Shown piece after piece: positions 8,389-15,918 of a stretch of 64,000 nt of DNA; position 1 is the first letter of the stretch, and every line of letters begins with the position of its first letter. Position numbers and translations under genes: made by a program. The stretch covers positions 276,376 to 340,375 of the forward strand of contig NZ_AQRC01000003.1 in assembly GCF_000737065.1 (NCBI RefSeq), written 5' to 3'. Origin of the DNA: Thioclava atlantica (GTDB lineage: Bacteria > Pseudomonadota > Alphaproteobacteria > Rhodobacterales > Rhodobacteraceae). The notes below the pieces were generated by a model. It worked only from the letters and a program-made list of their open reading frames with translations, was not told the origin of the DNA and did not search any database.

Positions 8389-9180
8389 TCAATCGTTTTC
8401 GCGGAGCACTTTCGCGAGCGTGGGGAAGGTCGCAGCATTGGCCGCGATCACCGAACCCGATTCAAAGATCGAGCGGCCCTCGCGCACGGCCTCGGTAAAG
8501 CCGCCAGCTTCCTTCACCAGGATCAGCCCGGCAGCCATGTCCCAGGCGTTGATCCCGCGCTCCCAGTAACCCTCGTAGCGGCCCGCCGCGACATAGGCGA
8601 GATCGAGCGCCGCCGCCCCCCAGCGCCGCACGCCCGCGCATTGCGGCATGAGTTTCGCGAGGTCCTGAAGCGTCGCCGGGAGGGTCGAGCGGCCGCCGAA
8701 GGGCACGCCGGTCGCGAAGATCGACTCGATCATCTTGTGACGGCCGGAGACGCGCAGGCGGGTCTCGTTCATATAGGCGCCAAGACCCTTTTCGGCATAG
8801 AACATCTCGTCCTTCGCCGCGTCGAAGATCACGCCCGCAATCACTTCGCCCTTGTGCTCGAGCGCGATCGAGACGGCCCAGTGCGGCAGACCATGCAGGA
8901 AGTTCGTGGTCCCGTCGAGCGGATCGACGATCCAGCGGCGGGTCGGATCCTCGCCATCCTCCTCACCGGTTTCCTCGCCCAGCCAGCCATAGGACGGGCG
9001 CGCGCCGCGCAGCTCTTCCTTGATGATGCGCTCGGCCTCGCGATCGGCTTTCGAGACGAAATCGCCCGGCCCCTTGGCCGACACCTGAAGGTTCTCGACT
9101 TCGCGGAAGTCCTTGACCAGCGAGCGGCCGGCCTTGCGGGCGGCCTTGATCATCAGGTTGAGATTTGCGCTGCCTTGCAT
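8389..9180 (-). CDS. suhB: Inositol-1-monophosphatase family protein
   Basis: This 263-aa enzyme carries all metal-binding signatures of the IMPase superfamily: GEETGEED, WIVDPLDGTTNFLHG and WERGINAWDMAAG. It dephosphorylates inositol monophosphates; SuhB homologues can also act in rRNA transcription antitermination. AAGGAG 8 nt before the ATG at 9180 fixes the start. A longer in-frame extension would run into metR and lacks a ribosome-binding site. Substrate versus regulatory role cannot be distinguished here. Confidence 0.93.
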   Translation of the reverse strand: MQGSANLNLMIKAARKAGRSLVKDFREVENLQVSAKGPGDFVSKADREAERIIKEELRGARPSYGWLGEETGEEDGEDPTRRWIVDPLDGTTNFLHGLPHWAVSIALEHKGEVIAGVIFDAAKDEMFYAEKGLGAYMNETRLRVSGRHKMIESIFATGVPFGGRSTLPATLQDLAKLMPQCAGVRRWGAAALDLAYVAAGRYEGYWERGINAWDMAAGLILVKEAGGFTEAVREGRSIFESGSVIAANAATFPTLAKVLREND

Positions 9181-9325
9181 CGGGAGGGCTCCTTGAGTTT
9201 CAAGCGGGTGCCTTACAAGGGTTGCGCGCGAAATCCAAGGGCTTTGGCGCATGGGCGCAGCGTGCCGCCGCACCGGCCCGCCGAAGCTTGCCCGACCATC
9301 GGGGTATTTTTCGGCGCGATGACCT

Positions 9326-10231
9326 TCACGCGCGCTGAAGCTTGACGGGTTCAGTCCGGGCAAGGCGCAGGAAATGGGCCATGAAGGGCTCCGTCGCCTC
9401 TTCGGTCCGCGTCGCGGCATAGAGGCGCTTGGTGAGGCCTTTTTCGGTGACCGGCCGGGTGATGTAATCGGACTGGTATTTCACCTCGCGCAAGACCCAG
9501 TCGGGCAAAACGGCGACGCCGCGCCCGGAGGCGACGAGCATGAGGATCACCGCGGTCAGTTCGACCTGGCGATGGGCATGGGGTTCGACGCGCGCAGGGG
9601 TCAGCAGCATCGAGAAGACATCCGAGCGGCCCCGGTCGATCGGATAGGTGATCAGGGTCTGGTCGGCGAAATCCTCGGCCGTGACATAGGGCTTCTCGGC
9701 GAGCGGGGAATTCGACGCGGCGATGAAGGTCGGCGCGTAATCGAAGAGCGGATTGAAGGTAATCCCGTCGAGCTTCTCGGGATCGGAGGAGATCACCAGA
9801 TCGACCTCCTCGCGCATCAGCGCGGGCAGCGCATTGAAGGCGAGGCCCGGGCGGATGTCGATATCCACCTCGGGCCAGGCGCGGCGAAACTGTTCGAGCA
9901 CCGGGAAGAGCCAGTCGAAACAGGCATGACACTCGATCGCGATATGGAGCCGTCCCGCACGTCCCGAGCGCAGCGCCTCGAATTCGGCCTCGGTCGCGGC
10001 GATCTCGGGCAGGATCCGTTCGGCCAGCCGCAGGAACTTCATCCCCGCCGCCGAGAGTTTCAGCGGTTTCGAGCGGCGCACGAAAAGTTCGACCCCGGCC
10101 TGATCCTCGAGCCCCTTGATTTGGTGCGACAGGGCGCTTTGTGTTATGTGAAGGATATCCGCCGCACGGGCCAGACCGCCCGCATCGTGAATCGCCTTTA
10201 TCGTGCGAAGGTGGCGGAACTCGAGATGCAT
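9326..10231 (-). CDS. metR: LysR family regulator, MetR-like
   Basis: The 301-aa LysR protein begins MHLEFRHLRTIKAIHDAGGL, with the winged HTH (AADILHITQSALSHQIKGLEDQAGVELFVRRSKPLKLSAAG) followed by a type 2 periplasmic-binding-like effector domain. It is transcribed divergently from metF, 93 bp away, which is the standard position of MetR, the homocysteine-responsive activator of methionine biosynthesis. A strong inverted repeat lies between the two genes. The stop is at 9326, so it is not fused to the phosphatase downstream. Confidence 0.9.
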   Translation of the reverse strand: MHLEFRHLRTIKAIHDAGGLARAADILHITQSALSHQIKGLEDQAGVELFVRRSKPLKLSAAGMKFLRLAERILPEIAATEAEFEALRSGRAGRLHIAIECHACFDWLFPVLEQFRRAWPEVDIDIRPGLAFNALPALMREEVDLVISSDPEKLDGITFNPLFDYAPTFIAASNSPLAEKPYVTAEDFADQTLITYPIDRGRSDVFSMLLTPARVEPHAHRQVELTAVILMLVASGRGVAVLPDWVLREVKYQSDYITRPVTEKGLTKRLYAATRTEEATEPFMAHFLRLARTEPVKLQRA

Positions 10232-10254
10232 CTTGTTGCTACACTCATAACCAT

Positions 10255-10280
10255 TGTGAGGAATATGAATTTGTCTCACA
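10255..10280. promoter_or_regulatory. Inverted repeat TGTGAG-N14-CTCACA in the metR-metF intergenic region
   Basis: A perfect 6-bp inverted repeat lies midway between the divergent starts. A second, overlapping repeat CTCA-N9-TGAG (10244-10260) shares the left arm, so three half-sites are spaced like the recognition and activation sites of LysR regulators. Binding by the adjacent MetR-like protein is inferred from position. Confidence 0.6.
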
Positions 10281-10324
10281 AAGCCCGATCTGGCACAAGG
10301 GACGGAACGAAAGGACAGATTCCC

Positions 10325-11191
10325 ATGACGACGCCCAAGGTCAGTTTCGAATTCTTCCCGCCGCAGACGCTCGACGCGTCTTTCCGGCTGTGGGAAACCG
10401 CGCAGGTGCTCGCACCGCTCAAGCCCGAATTCGTCTCCGTCACCTACGGGGCCGGCGGAACGACGCGCAAGCTGACCCATGAGGCGGTGGGCGCGATCCA
10501 CAAGAATTACGGTCTCAACGTCGCCGCACACCTGACCTGCGTCGAGGCGACCCGCGCCGAGACGATGGAAATCGTGAATTCCTATGCCGAGGTCGGCGTG
10601 ACCGAGATCGTGGCGCTGCGGGGCGACCCGCCGAAGGGTCAGGGGAAGTTCACGCCCCATCCCGAGGGTTTCGCCTCCTCGGTGGAACTGATCGAGGCGC
10701 TCGCCGAGGATGGCCGCTTCACGATCCGCGCCGGGGCCTATCCCGAACCGCATCCCGACGCCGCCGACATCCATGCCGACGTGCGCTTTCTCAAGCGCAA
10801 GGTCGAGGCGGGCGCGAGCTCGGCGATCACCCAGTTCTTCTTCGAGGCCGAAACCTTCTTCCGCTTCCGCGATGCCTGCGAGAAGGAAGGGATCGAGGCG
10901 AAGATCATCCCCGGCATCCTGCCGATCCAGTCCTGGAAAGGGGCGAAGAATTTCGCCCTGCGCTGCGGCACGTCGATCCCGGCCTGGGTCGAGGAAGCCT
11001 TCGAGGCAGCGATCCGCGACGATCGCGAGCAGCTTCTGGCCACCGCGCTGTGCACCGAGCTTTGCGACAAGCTGATCGAGGGCGGCGTGGAGGATCTGCA
11101 TTTCTACACCCTCAACCGCCCCGGCCTGACCCGCGACGTGTGCCATGCGCTCGGCGTCACGCCCGAGGCGGTGCTGGAGAACGTCGCCTGA
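10325..11191 (+). CDS. metF: 5,10-methylenetetrahydrofolate reductase
   Basis: The 288-aa flavoprotein reduces methylene-THF to methyl-THF for methionine synthesis. The conserved start VSFEFFPPQT, the SVTYGAGGTTR and HLTC segments, the ALRGDPP motif and AGAYPEPHPD, ITQFFFEAETFFRFRD and HFYTLNR are all present in order at the usual MetF length. GAAAGGA precedes the ATG. A longer in-frame extension on this strand would cross the whole of metR and was not used. Regulation by the divergent MetR-like protein is likely. Confidence 0.97.
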   Translation: MTTPKVSFEFFPPQTLDASFRLWETAQVLAPLKPEFVSVTYGAGGTTRKLTHEAVGAIHKNYGLNVAAHLTCVEATRAETMEIVNSYAEVGVTEIVALRGDPPKGQGKFTPHPEGFASSVELIEALAEDGRFTIRAGAYPEPHPDAADIHADVRFLKRKVEAGASSAITQFFFEAETFFRFRDACEKEGIEAKIIPGILPIQSWKGAKNFALRCGTSIPAWVEEAFEAAIRDDREQLLATALCTELCDKLIEGGVEDLHFYTLNRPGLTRDVCHALGVTPEAVLENVA

Positions 11192-11216
11192 AAGGGTGGC
11201 GGATCGGAGAGAATGG

Positions 11217-11240
11217 AAGGGGCCCGGCTGGGCCCTTTTT
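11217..11240 (+). terminator. Intrinsic terminator of metF
   Basis: GGGGCCC-type stem (11219-11225) pairs with GGGCCCT (11230-11236) around GGCT, followed by a T-run, 25 nt after the metF stop. Confidence 0.85.
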
Positions 11241-11269
11241 CTTATGGCGTGGGGGGGCGTTGCGGACGG

Positions 11270-11926
11270 TCAGACGGCTTCGAGGAATGCACGAAAATCG
11301 AGAGCATCCGCGTGGACCAGCTCGGAAGCCCGGGCGTTGCTATTTTCGGCCAGATAACGGCCGACTACTTGATAGCCGAGGGAGTATCCTACCCATGCTG
11401 GGAACTCCTGTGATCCGAAGAACCAGTCAGCGTGGTTGTACTCGGTGCTTTGCCAATCAGATTGAGCTTTGAAAAAGTAAGGGCGCAAGGTGCTGACTGG
11501 CACTTGCTCCCAAGGCTCGCTCTCGCCGTCATAAGCTTCCTGCGCGAAGCGCCCCGCTAATCCCTCAGAAACAAGGGCCTCACCGAGCGTATGGCCATAC
11601 CCTGGGCCGTCCCATCGCGAGGAGTGATGCAGCTCGTGCGCCAGCATCCGTTCCAAGGACTGTGATGGGTTTGCCCGCAGGATCGGGTTTTCTGGATCTA
11701 CGGTGACATAGATCAGGCCCTTATCGGGAGCATACCCCAGATGCCCTTTCTCGGGAATGACGGCTTTCCCAGCCTTCACGATCACATCTGTATCTCGCAA
11801 CGGCAAATACTTCGCAGACACTGAGAAAGCATCGTGTAGCCGTTCTGCAAGCCATTCATCCATGTTGGCAAGCTGATGGCGAGCATTGATGATATGCAAG
11901 GTCATCTTGGGCATGGTGGGAACCAT
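11270..11926 (-). CDS. Putative zinc metalloprotease (DUF2268-like), possibly acquired
   Basis: The 218-aa protein contains MLAHELHHSSRWDGPGYGHTLGEALVSEGLAGRFAQE. The HELHH is a HExxH zinc-binding motif, and the downstream EGLA glutamate is a plausible third ligand, as in DUF2268 predicted Zn-dependent proteases. No signal peptide is seen. Start choice is weak: ATGs at 11926, 11914 and 11905 all lack a clear ribosome-binding site. Base composition is visibly lower in GC than the flanking genes, suggesting transfer. Substrate is unknown. Confidence 0.72.
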   Translation of the reverse strand: MVPTMPKMTLHIINARHQLANMDEWLAERLHDAFSVSAKYLPLRDTDVIVKAGKAVIPEKGHLGYAPDKGLIYVTVDPENPILRANPSQSLERMLAHELHHSSRWDGPGYGHTLGEALVSEGLAGRFAQEAYDGESEPWEQVPVSTLRPYFFKAQSDWQSTEYNHADWFFGSQEFPAWVGYSLGYQVVGRYLAENSNARASELVHADALDFRAFLEAV

Positions 11927-12048
11927 CGCATTTGAATACCAATGACCGCAATGGTCCCCAAGCCGCCATTCTCCTCACCCACCTACCTCCCCCCTTCCCT
12001 TTCCATCCCGCCACGATAGCTTAAGGCCCGACACGCAAAGGACCCCAG

Positions 12049-12540
12049 ATGCCCGAACAGTATTTCGCCGAAAGCCCGGAAGACTTCCTCCCGCTTGAGG
12101 AGGTTCTTTCGATGTCGGGGCTCGACTACATGCGCAAGATGGTGGCCGGCGAGGCACCCTCGCCCACGGTGCAGAAGTCGATGGCCTATCGCATTACCGA
12201 GGTCGAGGAAGGCCGCGTCACCGTGCGGGGCACACCGGGCCTGCCGCAGACCAACGCCTTTGGCGGTGTGCATGGCGGCTGGTATGCGATGGCGCTCGAC
12301 ACGGCGATGACCTGCGCGGTGATCACCGGGCTCAAGCAGGGCCAGACCCAAACCACGCTCGAATTCAAGGTCAACCTGATCCGCGCGATCAAGCCCGGCA
12401 CCGAGGTGATCGGCGTGGGCCAGCTCGACCATATCGGCCGCTCAACCGGCGTCGCGCGCGGAGAGATCCGCGGGGTCGAGGACGGACGGCTCTACGCGAC
12501 GGGCACCGCCACCTGCTTCATCATGACGCCCGGGCTCTGA
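12049..12540 (+). CDS. PaaI/hotdog-fold acyl-CoA thioesterase family protein
   Basis: The 163-aa product has the hotdog thioesterase core: TNAFGGVHGGWYAMALDTAMTCAV (central helix, with the HGG substrate-binding turn), followed by the TTLEFKVNLIRAIKPGTEVIGVG strand pair. It probably hydrolyses acyl- or aryl-acyl-CoA; the natural substrate is not evident. The final 99 nt are overlapped on the other strand by the end of the DUF2235 gene. Confidence 0.88.
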   Translation: MPEQYFAESPEDFLPLEEVLSMSGLDYMRKMVAGEAPSPTVQKSMAYRITEVEEGRVTVRGTPGLPQTNAFGGVHGGWYAMALDTAMTCAVITGLKQGQTQTTLEFKVNLIRAIKPGTEVIGVGQLDHIGRSTGVARGEIRGVEDGRLYATGTATCFIMTPGL

Positions 12541-13650
12541 GATCGGCGCGGCGGGTTCGTCGAGTCGCCGGATCTCGGGCCGCAGGATCCGCGGGCGGAA
12601 GATCGCGACGCCGCCTTTCTCGGACAGCTCGACGCTTTCGTGCAATGCCTCGCTCGGGTCGATGCCGACCACGCGGGGCGCTCGGAGCCAGAACAGCTTG
12701 CCCCAACCGCGCCATGTCCCCACCGAAGGCGCGTTCGGATCGCGCGGAAACTCCTGTTGCCAGCCGGGCGGGAGCGCGAGCCCCAGCCCCTCGGCCTTCT
12801 CCAGCATCCAGACGAGCGGAATATTCGCGCGCGGCCGGGCATCGGCGAAATGGCCCAGCTGCCCGCCGATATCGCCATGCGCACCGGCGAACCAGCGCTG
12901 CTCGAGCCGGGTCGCGCCGGTCGTGTCGCTCTTCCAGATCAACGGCTCGAGGACCGACCGGGTCTCGTGGAGCGCCAGCGCCTGATAGCCGTGATTGACG
13001 CTCTCGCCCAGATGGTGGCCGTGAAACCGCACCCGCGCCTCGCTCACCAGCCAGAAGAACGGCAAGCGGACCCCGAGCGCCTGCACGGTATCGAAGGCCC
13101 CGACCATCTCGATCGGCACCGCCTCGTGGCAGAGCGTCCGGCGAAACCCGTTCAGGATCGGCTCAGGCGTCTCGCCCTCGTAATGGCGCCAGGCCAGGCG
13201 GGTGTTGCGCTCGATCGCGTGCTCGGGCCGGAGCAGGCCCACCCGCTCGATCATCCCCGCCAGCGAACGTGCCGCGAAGGCCCCCCGCGAATAGCCGATC
13301 AGGAAGATCCGATCGCCCGGACGGTAGCGCATCGCGAGCCAGCCATAGGCCCGCAGGATCTGCGTGTTCACGCCCCAGCCGAACCAGACATCCGAAATGT
13401 CGTGCCATTCGCGCCATTGCAGCCCGCGCCCGTAATAGACGGAAGCCCTAGGCGCGGCCCTGCGCAGGAAGCGATAGATAAGCCCGATCGAGGTCAGACG
13501 ATCGGAGCGGAGCGAGCCCATCGTGCCGTCGAGCAGCAGCACGTGATCGAGCGGCTCGCGCCCATGCGGCGCCTGCCGCACCTCCGCCCGTTCGGGGCTG
13601 TAGCGCCGGAAAGCCGAGATCAGGCGTTCGAACAGCCCCCGCAAACCCAA
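12442..13650 (-). CDS. DUF2235 family putative lipase/hydrolase
   Basis: The 402-aa protein shows the DUF2235 alpha/beta-hydrolase pattern: HVLLLDGTMGS near the N-terminus, the nucleophile elbow FLIGYSRGAFAARSLAGMIERVGLL (GxSxG-type), VGAFDTVQALGV for the acidic residue and RWFAGAHGDIGG for the histidine. Family members include Tle1-type phospholipases of type VI secretion, but no secretion genes are nearby. The apparent start is TTG (13650, or the in-frame TTG at 13644, better spaced from GGGAGG); no ATG exists before residue 44. Its C-terminal tail extends 99 nt antisense into the thioesterase gene. Confidence 0.82.
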   Translation of the reverse strand: MGLRGLFERLISAFRRYSPERAEVRQAPHGREPLDHVLLLDGTMGSLRSDRLTSIGLIYRFLRRAAPRASVYYGRGLQWREWHDISDVWFGWGVNTQILRAYGWLAMRYRPGDRIFLIGYSRGAFAARSLAGMIERVGLLRPEHAIERNTRLAWRHYEGETPEPILNGFRRTLCHEAVPIEMVGAFDTVQALGVRLPFFWLVSEARVRFHGHHLGESVNHGYQALALHETRSVLEPLIWKSDTTGATRLEQRWFAGAHGDIGGQLGHFADARPRANIPLVWMLEKAEGLGLALPPGWQQEFPRDPNAPSVGTWRGWGKLFWLRAPRVVGIDPSEALHESVELSEKGGVAIFRPRILRPEIRRLDEPAAPISEPGRHDEAGGGARRVEPSVLDPADLSARDAG

Positions 13651-13750
13651 ATGCCTCCCGCGAAAGAAAAAACCTTGCCCCGGATATCCTAGGGCAAGGC
13701 TGGTTAATTTTCACATCCCAATGTCGCGCGCGCCGGGCGCGATCGGGGCC

Positions 13751-14896
13751 TCAGAAATCGAGGCTGAGCGCGGTGACCACCTCGAGCTGGCCGAAACCGT
13801 TGAAGCGGGTATTCGTCGCGCTCGAATAGGCGCCCATGCCCTTGAAGACGACGAAATCGCCCTCTTCCATATCGGTCGGCAGCCCGAGCTCGCCCGGCAG
13901 CCGGTCGACCGAATCGCAGGTCGGGCCGAAGACGATGCGCGGACGCGCCTCTTGCGAGCGGATCACACCCTCGGGCGAGATCGCCGCGATGCGGTCGATA
14001 TTGCCGATGAGCGGAAGCTCGGCGAGGCCGCCATAGACGCCGTCATTGAGGAAGACATGCTCGCCATCGCGCAGCGCCTTGATCCGGGTGACATGCACGA
14101 AGGCATCGCCCACCAGGCCGCGGCCCGGCTCGCAGACGAGGGCGGGACGCGCCGCGCCGAAGGCTTCGCCGGTCACGCGGTCGATCAGCGCGAAGATCTC
14201 CTCGAGCGCCGGCGCCGGGCCCACCGAGCGGTGGTTCGGGAAGCCGCCGCCCACGTTGAGGCGTGCGATCTCGACCCCGGCATTGCGCGCGATCTCGGCG
14301 GCGGTGCGGATATAGGCATCCCACGCCATCGGATCGGTGCATTGCGTGCCCGGATGGAAGGTCAGCGAGGGGATGAAACCCGCCGCCGCCGCGCGCGACA
14401 GTAGCACCGCGGCCAGTTCCGCGGTCGCACCGAACTTCGCGCCGAAATTATAGGCCGCGCCCGCGACCGGCAGCTTGAAGCGCACCGAGATCTCGCAGCC
14501 TGCGGCGGGGACCATCTCGATCAGCTTGTCGAGCTCCGAGATCGAATCGACCGACCAGGTCTTCACGCCCTTCGCCACGGCGAAGGCGATCTCGTCGCGG
14601 CCGCGGACGGGGTTGTGATAGTGCAGCGCCGCATTCGGCGCGATCCGGCGGATCATCTCGATCTCGGCGGGGCTCGCCACGTCGAAACCGCGCAGGCCCG
14701 CGGCGACGAGGTTCTCGATCACCATCTCGTCGGGGTTCGATTTGACCGCATAGGTCACGAGGCCCGGGAAGCCGCGCAGGAACCGGCGCGCCGTGGCTTG
14801 CAGCACGGTCGGCGCAAAGACCAGCACGGGATGATCCGGCTGCTTGGTGCGGATGACTTCAACGGGGTTCGCCCAGATCGTCTTCGACAGTCCCAT
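13751..14896 (-). CDS. Type III PLP-dependent decarboxylase (ornithine/lysine decarboxylase-like)
   Basis: This 381-aa alanine-racemase-fold decarboxylase shows the PLP lysine in TYAVKSNP, the HYHNPVRG segment, SLTFHPGTQ, the phosphate-binding LNVGGGFP, CEPGRGLVGD, and the C-terminal FGPTCDSVDRL (catalytic Cys and Asp) with YSSATNTRFNGF. These match ornithine/lysine decarboxylases that make putrescine or cadaverine for polyamines. AAGGAG 7 nt before ATG 14896 sets the start. It is divergent from an Lrp regulator that probably controls it. Confidence 0.92.
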   Translation of the reverse strand: MGLSKTIWANPVEVIRTKQPDHPVLVFAPTVLQATARRFLRGFPGLVTYAVKSNPDEMVIENLVAAGLRGFDVASPAEIEMIRRIAPNAALHYHNPVRGRDEIAFAVAKGVKTWSVDSISELDKLIEMVPAAGCEISVRFKLPVAGAAYNFGAKFGATAELAAVLLSRAAAAGFIPSLTFHPGTQCTDPMAWDAYIRTAAEIARNAGVEIARLNVGGGFPNHRSVGPAPALEEIFALIDRVTGEAFGAARPALVCEPGRGLVGDAFVHVTRIKALRDGEHVFLNDGVYGGLAELPLIGNIDRIAAISPEGVIRSQEARPRIVFGPTCDSVDRLPGELGLPTDMEEGDFVVFKGMGAYSSATNTRFNGFGQLEVVTALSLDF

Positions 14897-15076
14897 AGGC
14901 TTTCTCCTTCGCCAATGAGTGGCAGCCACCTCTTGCCCCTTTCGCGGGTTGGGAGAGCGCTTACGCGTTTCAACCAGTCCGCAGGCAAGGTACGTATGAG
15001 CCGCCCTTTTCCTGTCTTTCGATGTTGCGCGATATGGAACACAAACTCACCGGAGAAAAGAACAAAAATGACGCGA

Positions 15077-15099
15077 ATCTTCGTTACATTGACGAAGAT
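15077..15099. promoter_or_regulatory. Perfect inverted repeat ATCTTCGT-N7-ACGAAGAT, putative Lrp operator
   Basis: This 8-bp-arm repeat lies 26 nt before the Lrp-type start at 15125, in the gap shared with the divergent decarboxylase. Its symmetry and place suggest an operator for the adjacent regulator. It also argues against the alternative upstream start at 15068, which would put it inside the gene. Confidence 0.6.
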
Positions 15100-15124
15100 G
15101 CCGGTCAAATTGCATGGTGTTGTC

Positions 15125-15556
15125 ATGGATGAACTCGATCAGAAGATTCTCGGCCTCCTCTCGGGCGACGCACGGATGTCGCTCGCCACGATGGCGCGCC
15201 GCCTGCGCGTAGCGCGCTCGACGATCCAGGCGCGGCTCGAGAAGCTCGAGACCTCGGGCGTTATCGCGGGCTACACGGTCAAGCTCGGCGAGGAGGCAAA
15301 GGCCGGACGGCTGCGCGCGACCGCGCTTCTCGAGATCGACCTGCGGGTGCAGGCGGCGATCTTGCAGAAACTCCGCACCATCCCCGAGATCGAGCGCATC
15401 ATCACCACCTCGGGTCGCGTCGATCTGCTGCTGCAGATCGCGGCGAACTCGACCCAGGCGCTCGATCACGTGCTCGACGTGATCGGGGAGATCCCGGGCG
15501 TGCAGAATTCCGAGAGCCTGATCCACCTTACCACGAAGCTCGACCGCGCGTTCTGA
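15125..15556 (+). CDS. Lrp/AsnC family regulator, probably of the decarboxylase
   Basis: The 143-aa product opens [54 protein letters not shown], a typical Lrp winged HTH. It continues with the RAM ligand-binding domain ([36 protein letters not shown]). An upstream in-frame ATG at 15068 exists, but the canonical Lrp N-terminus and the inverted repeat favour 15125. The neighbouring polyamine decarboxylase is the likely target; the effector is unknown. Confidence 0.9.
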   Translation: MDELDQKILGLLSGDARMSLATMARRLRVARSTIQARLEKLETSGVIAGYTVKLGEEAKAGRLRATALLEIDLRVQAAILQKLRTIPEIERIITTSGRVDLLLQIAANSTQALDHVLDVIGEIPGVQNSESLIHLTTKLDRAF

Positions 15557-15585
15557 GCCCGCGTTCTGAGACGGACCAGGGCCCG

Positions 15586-15632
15586 GGAGGGGGCGCTGCC
15601 CCCGCTGGCTGCGCCAGCCCCCCGGGATATTT
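15586..15632 (+). repeat. Rhodobacterales-type intergenic palindromic repeat, copy 1
   Basis: GGAGGGGGCGCTGCCCCC is followed by a short GC-rich hairpin (GGCTGCGCCAGCC) and CCCCGGGATATTT. The same two outer blocks recur inverted 155 bp further on. Elements with this ending are common between genes of Rhodobacterales. Confidence 0.85.
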
Positions 15633-15786
15633 TCGTCAAGAGGAAGGAAAAACGCCCGGCTCGTTCCTCAGAGGGGAGGGCAAGCCTGGCGCTTCCAAAT
15701 GCGCGGCCATCGGCGTCCCCGCCTGTCCCGCTCCCCCTCTCTACGGCAGGACGGTTAACAATAGCCTTCATCCTTCCAAATGCTCC

Positions 15787-15837
15787 AAATATCCCGGGGG
15801 TGAGCGGCGCAAGCCGCGAGGGGGCAGCGCCCCCTCC
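15787..15837 (-). repeat. Intergenic palindromic repeat, inverted copy 2
   Basis: On the minus strand this reads GGAGGGGGCGCTGCCCCC, then an inner hairpin GCGGCTTGCGCCGC, then CCCCGGGATATTT. The outer blocks match copy 1 while the inner hairpin differs in sequence, showing selection for structure. Together with copy 1 it explains the 360-bp gene-free gap before valS. Confidence 0.85.
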
Positions 15838-15918
15838 CCTCCATCCCTTCCCGCGAAGGGTTTTCCTCGCCCCCGCGCCGGGCTAAACAGCGCTCAAGCC
15901 GAGCCAAGGATGCCTGAC

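Noticed and set aside
9374..11191. metF extended upstream to a 605-residue fusion
   Set aside because: The added part is antisense to the whole metR gene; metF has a normal start with a ribosome-binding site at 10325.
15466..15771. A minus-strand frame across the end of the Lrp gene and the palindromic repeats
   Set aside because: Overlaps a certain gene and a non-coding repeat, with no ribosome-binding site.
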